Assembly (NCBI GenBank): GCA_045546275.1
Contig: JAZQCM010000014.1
Span: 248,001-312,000, forward strand
DNA length: 64,000 nucleotides
DNA from: RGIG1927 sp045546275
GTDB lineage: Bacteria > Bacillota > Clostridia > UMGS1883
Direction: 5' to 3'
The translations under genes and the position numbers were made by a program. This document shows, one piece after another, positions 34,237-41,041 of the stretch. How positions within the stretch are numbered: the first letter of the stretch is position 1; every line of letters begins with the position of its first letter. The notes below the pieces were generated by a model, which saw only the letters and a list, made by a program, of their open reading frames with translations, had not been told where the DNA came from and made no database searches.

Positions 34237-34276
34237 ACAAAAACACGAGATTGCAGCAGCAATCTCTTGTTTTTGT
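34237..34276. terminator. Terminator after the giant protein (copy of the 27906 hairpin)
   Basis: ACAAAAACACGAGATTGC - AGCA - GCAATCTCTTGTTTTTGT, one internal mismatch. It shares 16 identical bases of left arm with 27906-27921, and 19 of 20 bases of right arm with 27926-27945. It also lies between this gene and the convergent clpC. Confidence 0.9.
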
Positions 34277-34283
34277 ATTTTTC

Positions 34284-36704
34284 TTACTTTTTCAACTGAT
34301 TAATAACAATTTTGTCGCCCTTGGCAGAAACCGAAACCTTATCGCCCTTATTAATTTTGCCGTCCAATATTTCTTCGGCAAAAAGGTCTTCGATTTTGCT
34401 TGTAATCGCACGGCGGAGGGGACGGGCACCGTAAACGGGGTCAAAGCCTTCCTTGCTGAGAAGTGCTACTGCTGTGTCGTTAAAGGTTACTGTAATGTCT
34501 GATTCCTTAAGGCGGTCGGAAACCGAGGCAAGCATAATTTTTGCAATGCTCTTGATTTCCTCTTCGTTTAACTGTGTGAACACAATAATATCGTCAAGTC
34601 GGTTCAAAAACTCGGGACGGAAGGTTTTCTTCAAATCATCCATAACGTTCTTTTTGATTGTGTTTTGCTTTTCGTCGGAGTTTACGCCACCAAAGCCCAT
34701 GGTTTTGTTGTTTGTGAGCTTACTTGCACCAACGTTACTTGTCATGATGATAACTGTGTTTTTAAAGTCAACCTTTCTTCCTTGAGAATCGGTTAAAACA
34801 CCATCCTCCAGAACCTGGAGCAAAATGTTGAAAACATCGGGATGCGCCTTTTCAATTTCGTCAAAGAGTATAACGGAATAGGGCTTTCTTCTTACCTTTT
34901 CGGTTAACTGACCTGCGTCGTCGTAGCCAACGTATCCGGGAGGTGAGCCGACTAATTTTGAAACTGAGTGCTTTTCCATGTATTCGCTCATGTCAACACG
35001 TATCATGGCGTTTTCATCGCCGAACAAGGCTTCTGCCAATGCTTTTGTCAATTCGGTTTTACCAACACCTGTGGGGCCTGAGAAAATAAAGGAGCCGATG
35101 GGACGCTTGGGGTCCTTTAAGCCAACCCTGCCACGGCGGATTGCCTTTGAAAGGGCAACAACAGCGTCGTGCTGGCCAATAACTCTCTTGTGAAGAACGC
35201 TTTCTAAGTTACGAAGGCGGTCGCTTTCTTCCTCCTTGAGCTTTTCAACGGGAATATTCGTCCAGCCTGAAATAACAGATGCAATATCGCTTTCGGCAAT
35301 TTCCTTTTCGCTTGTACCTGCCTTTGTTTCCCATTCGTCACGCATTTTTGTGTATTCTTCACTGACCGCCTTTTCTTCGTCACGAAGAGTTGCGGCAAGT
35401 TCAAAATTCTGGGAATTAATAGCATCCTGCTTTTTGTTCTTAAGCTCTTTTAATTTTTCCTCAGTTTCACGAAGTGAAGGGGGAGCGGTGAAGTTTGCAA
35501 GCTTAACCCTGCTTGCGGCTTCGTCAACAAGGTCAATTGCCTTGTCGGGAAGGAAGCGGTCGGTAATGTAACGGCTGGAAAGCTTTGCAGCGGCAATAAG
35601 CGCCGAATCGGTTATTTTAACCTTGTGGTGAGCCTCGTACTTGGGACGAAGTCCCTTTAAAATTTCAATAGTGTCCTCAACTGTAGGCTCGCCTACCATA
35701 ACGCTTTGAAATCTACGCTCTAAAGCAGCATCCTTTTCAATATACTTACGGTATTCGTTAAGGGTGGTTGCACCTATAAGCTGCAGTTCTCCACGGGCAA
35801 GAGCAGGCTTTAAAATGTTAGCTGCATCAATTGCGCCCTCGGCGGCACCTGCACCGATAATGGTGTGGATTTCGTCAATAAAGAGAATAACATTGCCGTC
35901 ACGCATTACCTCATCCATTGCCTGCTTGAGTCTTTCTTCAAATTCGCCACGGTATTTTGCACCTGCTACCATGCCCGAAAGGTCAACTGAGAAAACTCTC
36001 TTGTTCTTTAAAAGCTCGGGAACACTGCCCTTTACAATTTCCTGTGCCAAGCCTTCGGCAATGGCTGTTTTACCAACACCCGGCTCACCTAAAAGCACGG
36101 GGTTGTTTTTTGTTCGTCTTGACAAAATCTGAATAACTCGGGAAATTTCCTTTTCTCTGCCGATTACGGGGTCAAACTTGCCTTCCTTTGCAAGCTCGGT
36201 CAGGTCACGACCAAACTGGTTTAAGGTAGGTGTGCTTTTTGAAGTGTTTGAAATTTCGTCAGATGCTTTTAATGCATTGCCCGACTCGGTAACTGAGGCT
36301 AACACGTCGTTGTAAAGAGTTCGGGGAGCACCTAAAGAGATTAATATTTTAAAAGCAACGCTGTCGGTTTCTCGGCAAAGCGCCAGTAAAATATGCTCTG
36401 TTCCGATAAGGCTTGCACCCAGCTTTTGTGCTTCGTAAGCGCTTTGGCGAAGGGTGCGTGTTGTTCTGGGGGTAAAGCCTGTGAAGGTTGAGGAAGAGGG
36501 GATTTCAATGTCCGAAACCTTTTCAAGCACCTTTTCCTCGGTTATGCCCATTTGTGCAAGAAATTTGCCTGCAAAGGAGGAAACGCTTAAAATGCCGAGC
36601 AAAAGATGCTCTGTGCCTACAAAATTACAGCCTGTTTCCTTTGCAATACTTTGTGAAAGGCGGATTGATTCCTGTGCTTTGGGTGTGAACATGTTTTCAT
36701 TCAT
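34284..36704 (-). CDS. clpC: ATP-dependent Clp protease ATPase subunit ClpC
   Basis: An 806-residue Hsp100 unfoldase that feeds proteins to ClpP and recognises arginine-phosphorylated substrates marked by McsB. Domains: two Clp_N repeats (about 1-150, MFTPKAQESIRLSQ and GTEHILLAL); AAA1 with GEPGVGKTA (about 208) and Walker B VILFIDEIHT; a UVR/coiled-coil middle part (about 415-470, EEKLKELKNKKQDAI); AAA2 with GPTGVGKTE (about 545), VILFDEIEKAHPD; and the C-terminal D2-small domain. Normal length. Last gene of the ctsR operon. Confidence 0.97.
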   Translation of the reverse strand: MNENMFTPKAQESIRLSQSIAKETGCNFVGTEHLLLGILSVSSFAGKFLAQMGITEEKVLEKVSDIEIPSSSTFTGFTPRTTRTLRQSAYEAQKLGASLIGTEHILLALCRETDSVAFKILISLGAPRTLYNDVLASVTESGNALKASDEISNTSKSTPTLNQFGRDLTELAKEGKFDPVIGREKEISRVIQILSRRTKNNPVLLGEPGVGKTAIAEGLAQEIVKGSVPELLKNKRVFSVDLSGMVAGAKYRGEFEERLKQAMDEVMRDGNVILFIDEIHTIIGAGAAEGAIDAANILKPALARGELQLIGATTLNEYRKYIEKDAALERRFQSVMVGEPTVEDTIEILKGLRPKYEAHHKVKITDSALIAAAKLSSRYITDRFLPDKAIDLVDEAASRVKLANFTAPPSLRETEEKLKELKNKKQDAINSQNFELAATLRDEEKAVSEEYTKMRDEWETKAGTSEKEIAESDIASVISGWTNIPVEKLKEEESDRLRNLESVLHKRVIGQHDAVVALSKAIRRGRVGLKDPKRPIGSFIFSGPTGVGKTELTKALAEALFGDENAMIRVDMSEYMEKHSVSKLVGSPPGYVGYDDAGQLTEKVRRKPYSVILFDEIEKAHPDVFNILLQVLEDGVLTDSQGRKVDFKNTVIIMTSNVGASKLTNNKTMGFGGVNSDEKQNTIKKNVMDDLKKTFRPEFLNRLDDIIVFTQLNEEEIKSIAKIMLASVSDRLKESDITVTFNDTAVALLSKEGFDPVYGARPLRRAITSKIEDLFAEEILDGKINKGDKVSVSAKGDKIVINQLKK

Positions 36705-36725
36705 GAGTAATCATCCTTTCAATTG

Positions 36726-37715
36726 TTATTTTAAATGCTCTCTTACATACTCGGCTCTTATTTTGTCACGGAGAGTAACATTTTCTAAAACCTCGGAATT
36801 TTCCAGTGCCAATGTGGAGGGGAGTGTTTTAAAAAGAGAGTCTGAAACCTTTTTTGGGTCAATGTTTTCAATAATTCCGCACGCAATGCCCAAAAGCACA
36901 TCGGAGGAAAGTGAAAAAGCTTCCTCGGAGGAAAGTGTGTAGGCATTTGTAAGAATGCCGTAAGCACGCATGCATTTGTCCTTAATTTTAATTTCGTTGT
37001 TTTCTAAAATGGCGCCTCTCACCATTTCTTCCTTTTTAATCAGTTCGGAAGCGGCGTTGTTAAGACGGGTAATAATATCCTTTTCTGTTGCACCTAAGGT
37101 AACCTGGTTGGAAAGCTGATAAAATGCGCCCTTGGCACGACTGCCCTCGCCATACACTCCTCTTAAGGTGAGCCCCAATTTTGATGCCCAGTTAAGTACC
37201 GAGGAGATGGAGTTGCTCATGGTAAGTGCGGGGAGGTGGAGCATGTAGGAAGCTCTCATGCCTGTGCCTGCGTTTGTGGGGCAGGCTGTTAAAAAACCAA
37301 AGTTTTCGTGAAGAGCAATGTCAAGCTTTTCAGACAAAAGCGTGTCGATTTTGTCGGCTGTTTCAAAGGCGTCGGAAAGAGTCGCTTCATTGGTGAAAAC
37401 CTGAATGCGGATATGGTCCTCTTCGTTAATCATAATTGAAATGGTTTCGTCCTTTGAAAGAATTACCGCCCTTGGAAGCGAGCCCTTTAAAAAATCGGGG
37501 CTTACAAGGTGCTTTTCCGAAAGTGAAGCAAGATATATTTTATCTGCCTCCTCGGTTTTTATTAGTTCAAGTGAATCCTTTAACCCTGAAGAGGAAACTG
37601 CCTCCCACACCTTGTCAATGGTTTCGCGGGCCATTTCCTTTGTCATTCTTAAAGGGAAGGGGAGATTTTTAATGTTTCGGGCAAGTCGTACTCTGCCTGT
37701 GATAAGGTTTGTCAT
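36726..37715 (-). CDS. mcsB: Protein arginine kinase McsB
   Basis: A 329-residue ATP:guanido phosphotransferase-like kinase that phosphorylates arginines in proteins, marking them for ClpCP and controlling CtsR. Motifs: SGRVRLARNIKNLPFP-type start (here ITGRVRLARNIK), the nucleotide loop INEEDHIRIQVF, and the catalytic region FLTACPTNAGTGMRASYMLHLP with the conserved Cys. It overlaps mcsA by 4 bases. McsA activates it. Confidence 0.96.
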   Translation of the reverse strand: MTNLITGRVRLARNIKNLPFPLRMTKEMARETIDKVWEAVSSSGLKDSLELIKTEEADKIYLASLSEKHLVSPDFLKGSLPRAVILSKDETISIMINEEDHIRIQVFTNEATLSDAFETADKIDTLLSEKLDIALHENFGFLTACPTNAGTGMRASYMLHLPALTMSNSISSVLNWASKLGLTLRGVYGEGSRAKGAFYQLSNQVTLGATEKDIITRLNNAASELIKKEEMVRGAILENNEIKIKDKCMRAYGILTNAYTLSSEEAFSLSSDVLLGIACGIIENIDPKKVSDSLFKTLPSTLALENSEVLENVTLRDKIRAEYVREHLK

Positions 37716-38188
37716 ACATTTCCCTCCATTTCTTTAATTTCGTCACGGATACGTGCAGCCTTTTCGTATTCTTCCTTTTCAATAGCTTCCTTAAGCTGAG
37801 CTTTAAGCTGGTCAATTTTGTTTTCGGGTGTTGCACCGGAGGAATAAACCTTGCCTGTGTGGGTTGTTGTTGAGTGGATTTTTTTGAGAAGAGGCTTCAT
37901 GGAGCTTTCAAAAACACTGTAGCAATTACTGCAGCCGGGCTTACCCAGGCGGATAAATTCGCCCTTGGTCATTGAGCACACGGGACATTTTTCGCCTGTG
38001 TCAATACTGTCGCTGTCGTTGAAGAAGGTGGAGAAAAGCCCTGAAAAGCCTAAGTCCATATTAAAATCCTTGTAAATATTGTTTTCCTGAGCACATGCGG
38101 CACAAAGCTTCATAACGCTCTTTTTACCGTTTATAACCTTTGTAAGAGTTACCGCTGCAGGATTAACACCACATTTTTCACATAACAT
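37712..38188 (-). CDS. mcsA: McsA, zinc-finger activator of McsB
   Basis: A 158-residue zinc-binding protein. It has two Cys pairs in the first part (MLCEKCG at the start and KLCAACAQ near 33) and a second set (KCPVCSMT, PGCSNCY) near 70-95. A C-terminal UVR motif (about 125-155, QLKAQLKEAIEKEEYEKAARIRDEI) contacts its partners. An upstream in-frame ATG at 38197 touches the AAAGGA site, so I chose the ATG at 38188 (10-base spacing), which gives the usual MLCEKC start. It sits between ctsR and mcsB. Confidence 0.93.
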   Translation of the reverse strand: MLCEKCGVNPAAVTLTKVINGKKSVMKLCAACAQENNIYKDFNMDLGFSGLFSTFFNDSDSIDTGEKCPVCSMTKGEFIRLGKPGCSNCYSVFESSMKPLLKKIHSTTTHTGKVYSSGATPENKIDQLKAQLKEAIEKEEYEKAARIRDEIKEMEGNV

Positions 38189-38203
38189 AGAAATCATCCT
38201 TTC

Positions 38204-38644
38204 TTATCTTATACTTAAAAGCATATTCTTAAAAAGAATTGCTCTTGCTTCGTTTTTTCTTGTTGAAATAATACTTTTGTCGGAAAGTGCCGAGGAGAGT
38301 AGCTTTGCTTCACGTTCAGTTATAAGCGAATAGGAAAACAATCGGTTTATATAAGCTAAAGCAGTGGGGTAGTCAAGTGACGAGCCGATGGCACTTATTA
38401 AGGAAATAATCAAGCTGTCGGAATCGGATTCAATTCGTCTGATTGTCACCGAGCCTCCGCCACCGCGACGTGACACAATGCTGTAGCCCTTTTCGGGAGT
38501 AAAGCGTGTTTTTATAACATAATTTATCTGGGAGGGCACACAGTTGAGCTGGTCGGCAAGTATGTTTCGCCTTATTTCAACACTGCCGTCCGAGGAGGAA
38601 AGCATTTCGTTAAGCATTTGTTCTATTAAATCTGATATTGTCAT
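38204..38644 (-). CDS. ctsR: CtsR, repressor of class III heat-shock genes
   Basis: A 146-residue winged-helix repressor. Start at 38644 (ATG, GAGGTGATT upstream); the open frame reaches further but through the operator. MTISDLIEQMLNEML, the helix-turn-helix RRNILADQLNCVPSQINYVIKTRF and the beta-wing tip SRRGGGGSVTIRRI are characteristic; the glycine-rich wing is the heat sensor. The C-terminal part (about 80-146) carries the dimer and McsB/ClpC contacts. It represses its own operon through the box at 38660-38682. First gene of ctsR-mcsA-mcsB-clpC. Confidence 0.96.
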   Translation of the reverse strand: MTISDLIEQMLNEMLSSSDGSVEIRRNILADQLNCVPSQINYVIKTRFTPEKGYSIVSRRGGGGSVTIRRIESDSDSLIISLISAIGSSLDYPTALAYINRLFSYSLITEREAKLLSSALSDKSIISTRKNEARAILFKNMLLSIR

Positions 38645-38659
38645 AATAATCACCTCATA

Positions 38660-38682
38660 TTTGACTTTGACTATCTTTGACT
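38660..38682 (-). promoter_or_regulatory. CtsR operator
   Basis: On the minus strand AGTCAAA-GAT-AGTCAAA (38682-38666) fits the heptad repeat RGTCAAA-NAN-RGTCAAA. A third half-site overlaps it (AGTCAAA at 38666-38660). It lies between the -10 box and the ctsR start, where binding would block elongation or open-complex formation. Confidence 0.92.
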
Positions 38683-38684
38683 TT

Positions 38685-38713
38685 AATATACCACCTGTTT
38701 TTTTCATTGTCAA
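38685..38713 (-). promoter_or_regulatory. ctsR operon promoter
   Basis: Minus strand TTGACA (38713-38708), 17-bp spacer, TATATT (38690-38685), directly next to the CtsR box. Confidence 0.88.
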
Positions 38714-38732
38714 TAGTTTTTTGAAAAAAATA

Positions 38733-38761
38733 TTTAAAAATCATAATAAATATGATACAAT
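38733..38761 (+). promoter_or_regulatory. Weak promoter of rdgB
   Basis: TTTAAA (38733-38738), 17-bp spacer, TACAAT (38756-38761), divergent from the ctsR promoter and clear of the CtsR box. Confidence 0.5.
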
Positions 38762-38793
38762 AGACACAAATTTAAACAAAGAGGTGCAGAATA

Positions 38794-39378
38794 ATGAAGA
38801 AAATAGTTGCTGCTACAAAAAATAAAAACAAAATACGTGAATTTAAAGAAATTTTACCTGACTATGAAATTATAACCCAGGAGGAAGCAGGGGTTGACAT
38901 AGATGTTGAAGAAACAGGTACAACCTTTAAGGAAAACGCTCTTTTAAAAGCGCAGGCTATTTTTGAAAAAACAAAGCTTCCTGCACTTGCTGACGACAGC
39001 GGACTTGTTGTGTTTGCACTTGGGGGTGAGCCCGGTGTGTACAGTGCACGCTACGGCGGTGAAGGCCTGGACGACAGAGGAAGATTGGAGCTTGTCCTTG
39101 AAAAAATGCAAAATGTTGAAGACGAGCTTCGTGGTGCACAGTTTGTTTGCTCCATTGCTTTTGTAACAGAGGAAAAAGTGTACGAAGCGGAAGGTGTTTG
39201 CGAGGGTGTGCTTACAAGAGAAGCACGAGGCGAAAACGGCTTTGGCTATGACCCGATTTTCTTTGTCCCCGAAATGGGCAAAACTGCCGCTGAAATGACA
39301 AGCGATGAAAAAAATTCAATCAGTCACCGAGGAAAGGCATTAAGAAATCTTTCTGAAACATTAAAAAAGGGTGACTGA
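38794..39378 (+). CDS. rdgB: XTP/dITP diphosphatase (RdgB/HAM1 family)
   Basis: A 194-residue enzyme that hydrolyses non-canonical purine triphosphates (dITP, XTP) to monophosphates and so keeps them out of DNA. Motifs: VAATKNKNKIREFKEIL at the start (phosphate-binding TxNxxK), LADDSGLVVFALGGEPGVYSARYGG (about 65-90, catalytic Asp pair), and the base-recognition segment GENGFGYDPIFFVPE near 148-162 followed by SHRGKAL. Normal length. The stop codon lies in the loop of a hairpin. Confidence 0.96.
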   Translation: MKKIVAATKNKNKIREFKEILPDYEIITQEEAGVDIDVEETGTTFKENALLKAQAIFEKTKLPALADDSGLVVFALGGEPGVYSARYGGEGLDDRGRLELVLEKMQNVEDELRGAQFVCSIAFVTEEKVYEAEGVCEGVLTREARGENGFGYDPIFFVPEMGKTAAEMTSDEKNSISHRGKALRNLSETLKKGD

Positions 39379-39388
39379 GTCACCCTTT
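39366..39388. terminator. Hairpin over the rdgB stop codon
   Basis: AAAGGGTGAC - TGA - GTCACCCTTT; the three-base loop is the rdgB stop codon. The T run is short. It can serve both rdgB and the convergent small gene. Confidence 0.7.
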
Positions 39389-39393
39389 AAAAA

Positions 39394-39528
39394 TCAGTTA
39401 CAACCGCAGTTTGTTGCGCAACCGTAGTTTCCGCCATTGTTGTTATAACAGCCGTTGCAGAAAACGAAGTAAAGTATAATAAGGATAATAATCCATTCAC
39501 AGCCACAATTGTTGTTACATCCGAACAT
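39394..39528 (-). CDS. Small Cys- and Gly-rich membrane peptide
   Basis: A 44-residue protein; start at 39528 (ATG, GGAGAAC upstream). The layout is MFGCNNNCGCEW, one short hydrophobic helix IIILIILYFVF, then a Cys/Asn/Gly-rich tail (CNGCYNNNGGNYGC and ATNCGCN), with eight cysteines in all. This resembles small clostridial and bacillar membrane peptides of the YjcZ/spore-associated type in size and composition, but I cannot assign a family. It has its own upstream region of over 100 bases and ends at the rdgB hairpin. Real-gene status rests on the good ribosome site and biased composition. Confidence 0.6.
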   Translation of the reverse strand: MFGCNNNCGCEWIIILIILYFVFCNGCYNNNGGNYGCATNCGCN

Positions 39529-39617
39529 AAAATGTTCTCCTTTCAAAGTAGTGTATTTTACAGGAAAAATCTCCCTGCAATACATATATATTTAAATTCT
39601 TACATTTTGTTACTCAG

Positions 39618-39646
39618 TTGAGGAAAATATTAATAGAATTTAAGAT
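39618..39646 (+). promoter_or_regulatory. Possible promoter of the lipoprotein - lgt unit
   Basis: TTGAGG (39618-39623), 17-bp spacer, TAAGAT (39641-39646), followed by a CTGAGA/TCTCAG hairpin at 39668-39685. Confidence 0.4.
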
Positions 39647-39707
39647 GTATATCTGCCAATACTATAACTGAGATTAAATTCTCAGATATTTTAAGGAGGG
39701 AGAAGTT

Positions 39708-40052
39708 TTGAAAAGGCTTCTGATATTAGGTTTATGTATGATGTTTTTATCAGGCTGCGGATGTATGCGAAACGATAAAAATGCCGCGGATGATAATATC
39801 ATAGGAAACGACGCCGATGAAAGCATCCTTAACGATAATGCCGACGAGGGAATTGTTAATAATGGTAATGATTCGTTTGCAAATGATAATAGCACAAACG
39901 GAGCAACAGACGAAACCGGTATAGGCGACAAATCCTCAAACATGATTGGAGATATGGCACGAGGCTTCGGAAATGCTGCAAGAGACATTGGCAACGGTGC
40001 AGGTAACGCCATGCGTGACATGGGCAATGCGGTTAATAACGCCATGAGATAA
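39708..40052 (+). CDS. Small Asn/Asp/Gly-rich lipoprotein
   Basis: A 114-residue lipoprotein; TTG start at 39708 with AAGGAGGG 7 bases upstream. The signal ends FLSGC, so the lipidated Cys is residue 17, followed by GCMRNDK. The rest is low-complexity: DADESILNDNADEGIVNN type acidic segments and then GNAARDIGNGAGNAMRDMGN, an approximately 7-8 residue repeat of D-x-G-N-A. No known domain. It lies 41 bases upstream of lgt, the enzyme that would lipidate it, and is probably co-transcribed. Confidence 0.75.
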   Translation: MKRLLILGLCMMFLSGCGCMRNDKNAADDNIIGNDADESILNDNADEGIVNNGNDSFANDNSTNGATDETGIGDKSSNMIGDMARGFGNAARDIGNGAGNAMRDMGNAVNNAMR

Positions 40053-40093
40053 AATTTGCGTACTTTCGGGTACGCCTACATAGAGAGGTAGTT

Positions 40094-40903
40094 ATGAATT
40101 ATATATCTTTTCCGTATTTGGGGTTAGAGTTTAATATAAACCCCGTGGTTAAATTGCCCTTTGGGCTTGAAATTCATTGGTATGGGATAATTATAGGTGT
40201 CGGAATACTTGTTGCCCTTATCCTGGCAAATTCCGAGTTTAAGAAAAAAGGTTTTAAGGATGATACCTTAAGCGATTTGGCTCTTATTGCAATTCCCTTG
40301 AGCATACTGGGGGCAAGGCTTTATTATGTGATTTTTGAGTGGGATTATTTTAAAGACAATCTTTCGGAAATCATTGCCATCTGGAACGGAGGACTTGCAA
40401 TCTACGGTGCTGTTATAACGGGGATTATAACGGGAATTGTTTTTTCAAAGGTAAGGAAAATTTCCTTCTGGTGGCTTGGAGATGTGGGAACAATGTGCCT
40501 TTTAATTGCTCAGAGCATCGGAAGATGGGGCAATTTTGTAAACTGTGAAGCATACGGCGAAAAAACAAATCTTCCCTGGGGCATGATGATTCACAGAAGC
40601 AACTGGGCGGATGGCGTTGTGAAAGGAGCGTATCATCCAACCTTCTTATACGAATCCTTGTGGAATTTAACAGGTTTTCTTATTTCTTATTTTGTAATAA
40701 GGAAAAGAAAGAAAACCGACGGTGTGATTTTCGCATTTTATCTTACCTGGTACGGTATAGGAAGGTTTTTCATTGAAGGCTTAAGAACTGACAGCTTGTA
40801 TTTGTACGGAAATATCCGCGTTAGTCAGTTAGTTGCGTTTTTAAGCGTATTTATGGGGATTGGTGTTTTTTTGTTTGTCAAAAAAGCAAAAAAAGAGCAG
40901 TAA
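40094..40903 (+). CDS. lgt: Prolipoprotein diacylglyceryl transferase
   Basis: A 269-residue membrane enzyme that transfers diacylglycerol from phosphatidylglycerol to the lipobox Cys of prolipoproteins. It has seven membrane segments, IHWYGIIIGVG near residue 29, GARLYYVIFEW near 74, and the Lgt signature GRWGNFVNCEAYG (about 149-161) with the essential Arg and Asn. HPTFLYESLWNL follows at about 188. At least four lipoproteins in this window are its substrates. A GCGTAC/GTACGC hairpin lies just before the ribosome site. Confidence 0.96.
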   Translation: MNYISFPYLGLEFNINPVVKLPFGLEIHWYGIIIGVGILVALILANSEFKKKGFKDDTLSDLALIAIPLSILGARLYYVIFEWDYFKDNLSEIIAIWNGGLAIYGAVITGIITGIVFSKVRKISFWWLGDVGTMCLLIAQSIGRWGNFVNCEAYGEKTNLPWGMMIHRSNWADGVVKGAYHPTFLYESLWNLTGFLISYFVIRKRKKTDGVIFAFYLTWYGIGRFFIEGLRTDSLYLYGNIRVSQLVAFLSVFMGIGVFLFVKKAKKEQ

Positions 40904-40947
40904 TATTACAATTTGATGAAATTTGTGTTGTATTATTGCAACAAAAC

Positions 40948-40976
40948 TTGACTATAAAGTAGGCTTGTGCTAAAAT
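40948..40976 (+). promoter_or_regulatory. Sigma-A promoter of the SLH protein gene
   Basis: TTGACT (40948-40953), 17-bp spacer, TAAAAT (40971-40976). A leader of about 60 bases follows. Confidence 0.8.
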
Positions 40977-41041
40977 GTCACTGTGATTTTCTGGGGCATT
41001 TTCGCATTCAGAAAAAAGAAAAATCAAGGAGGATGAAAAAT

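Noticed and set aside
34453..36132. Several plus-strand frames opposite clpC
   Set aside because: Ser/Ile-rich shadows of a well-conserved gene with no ribosome sites.
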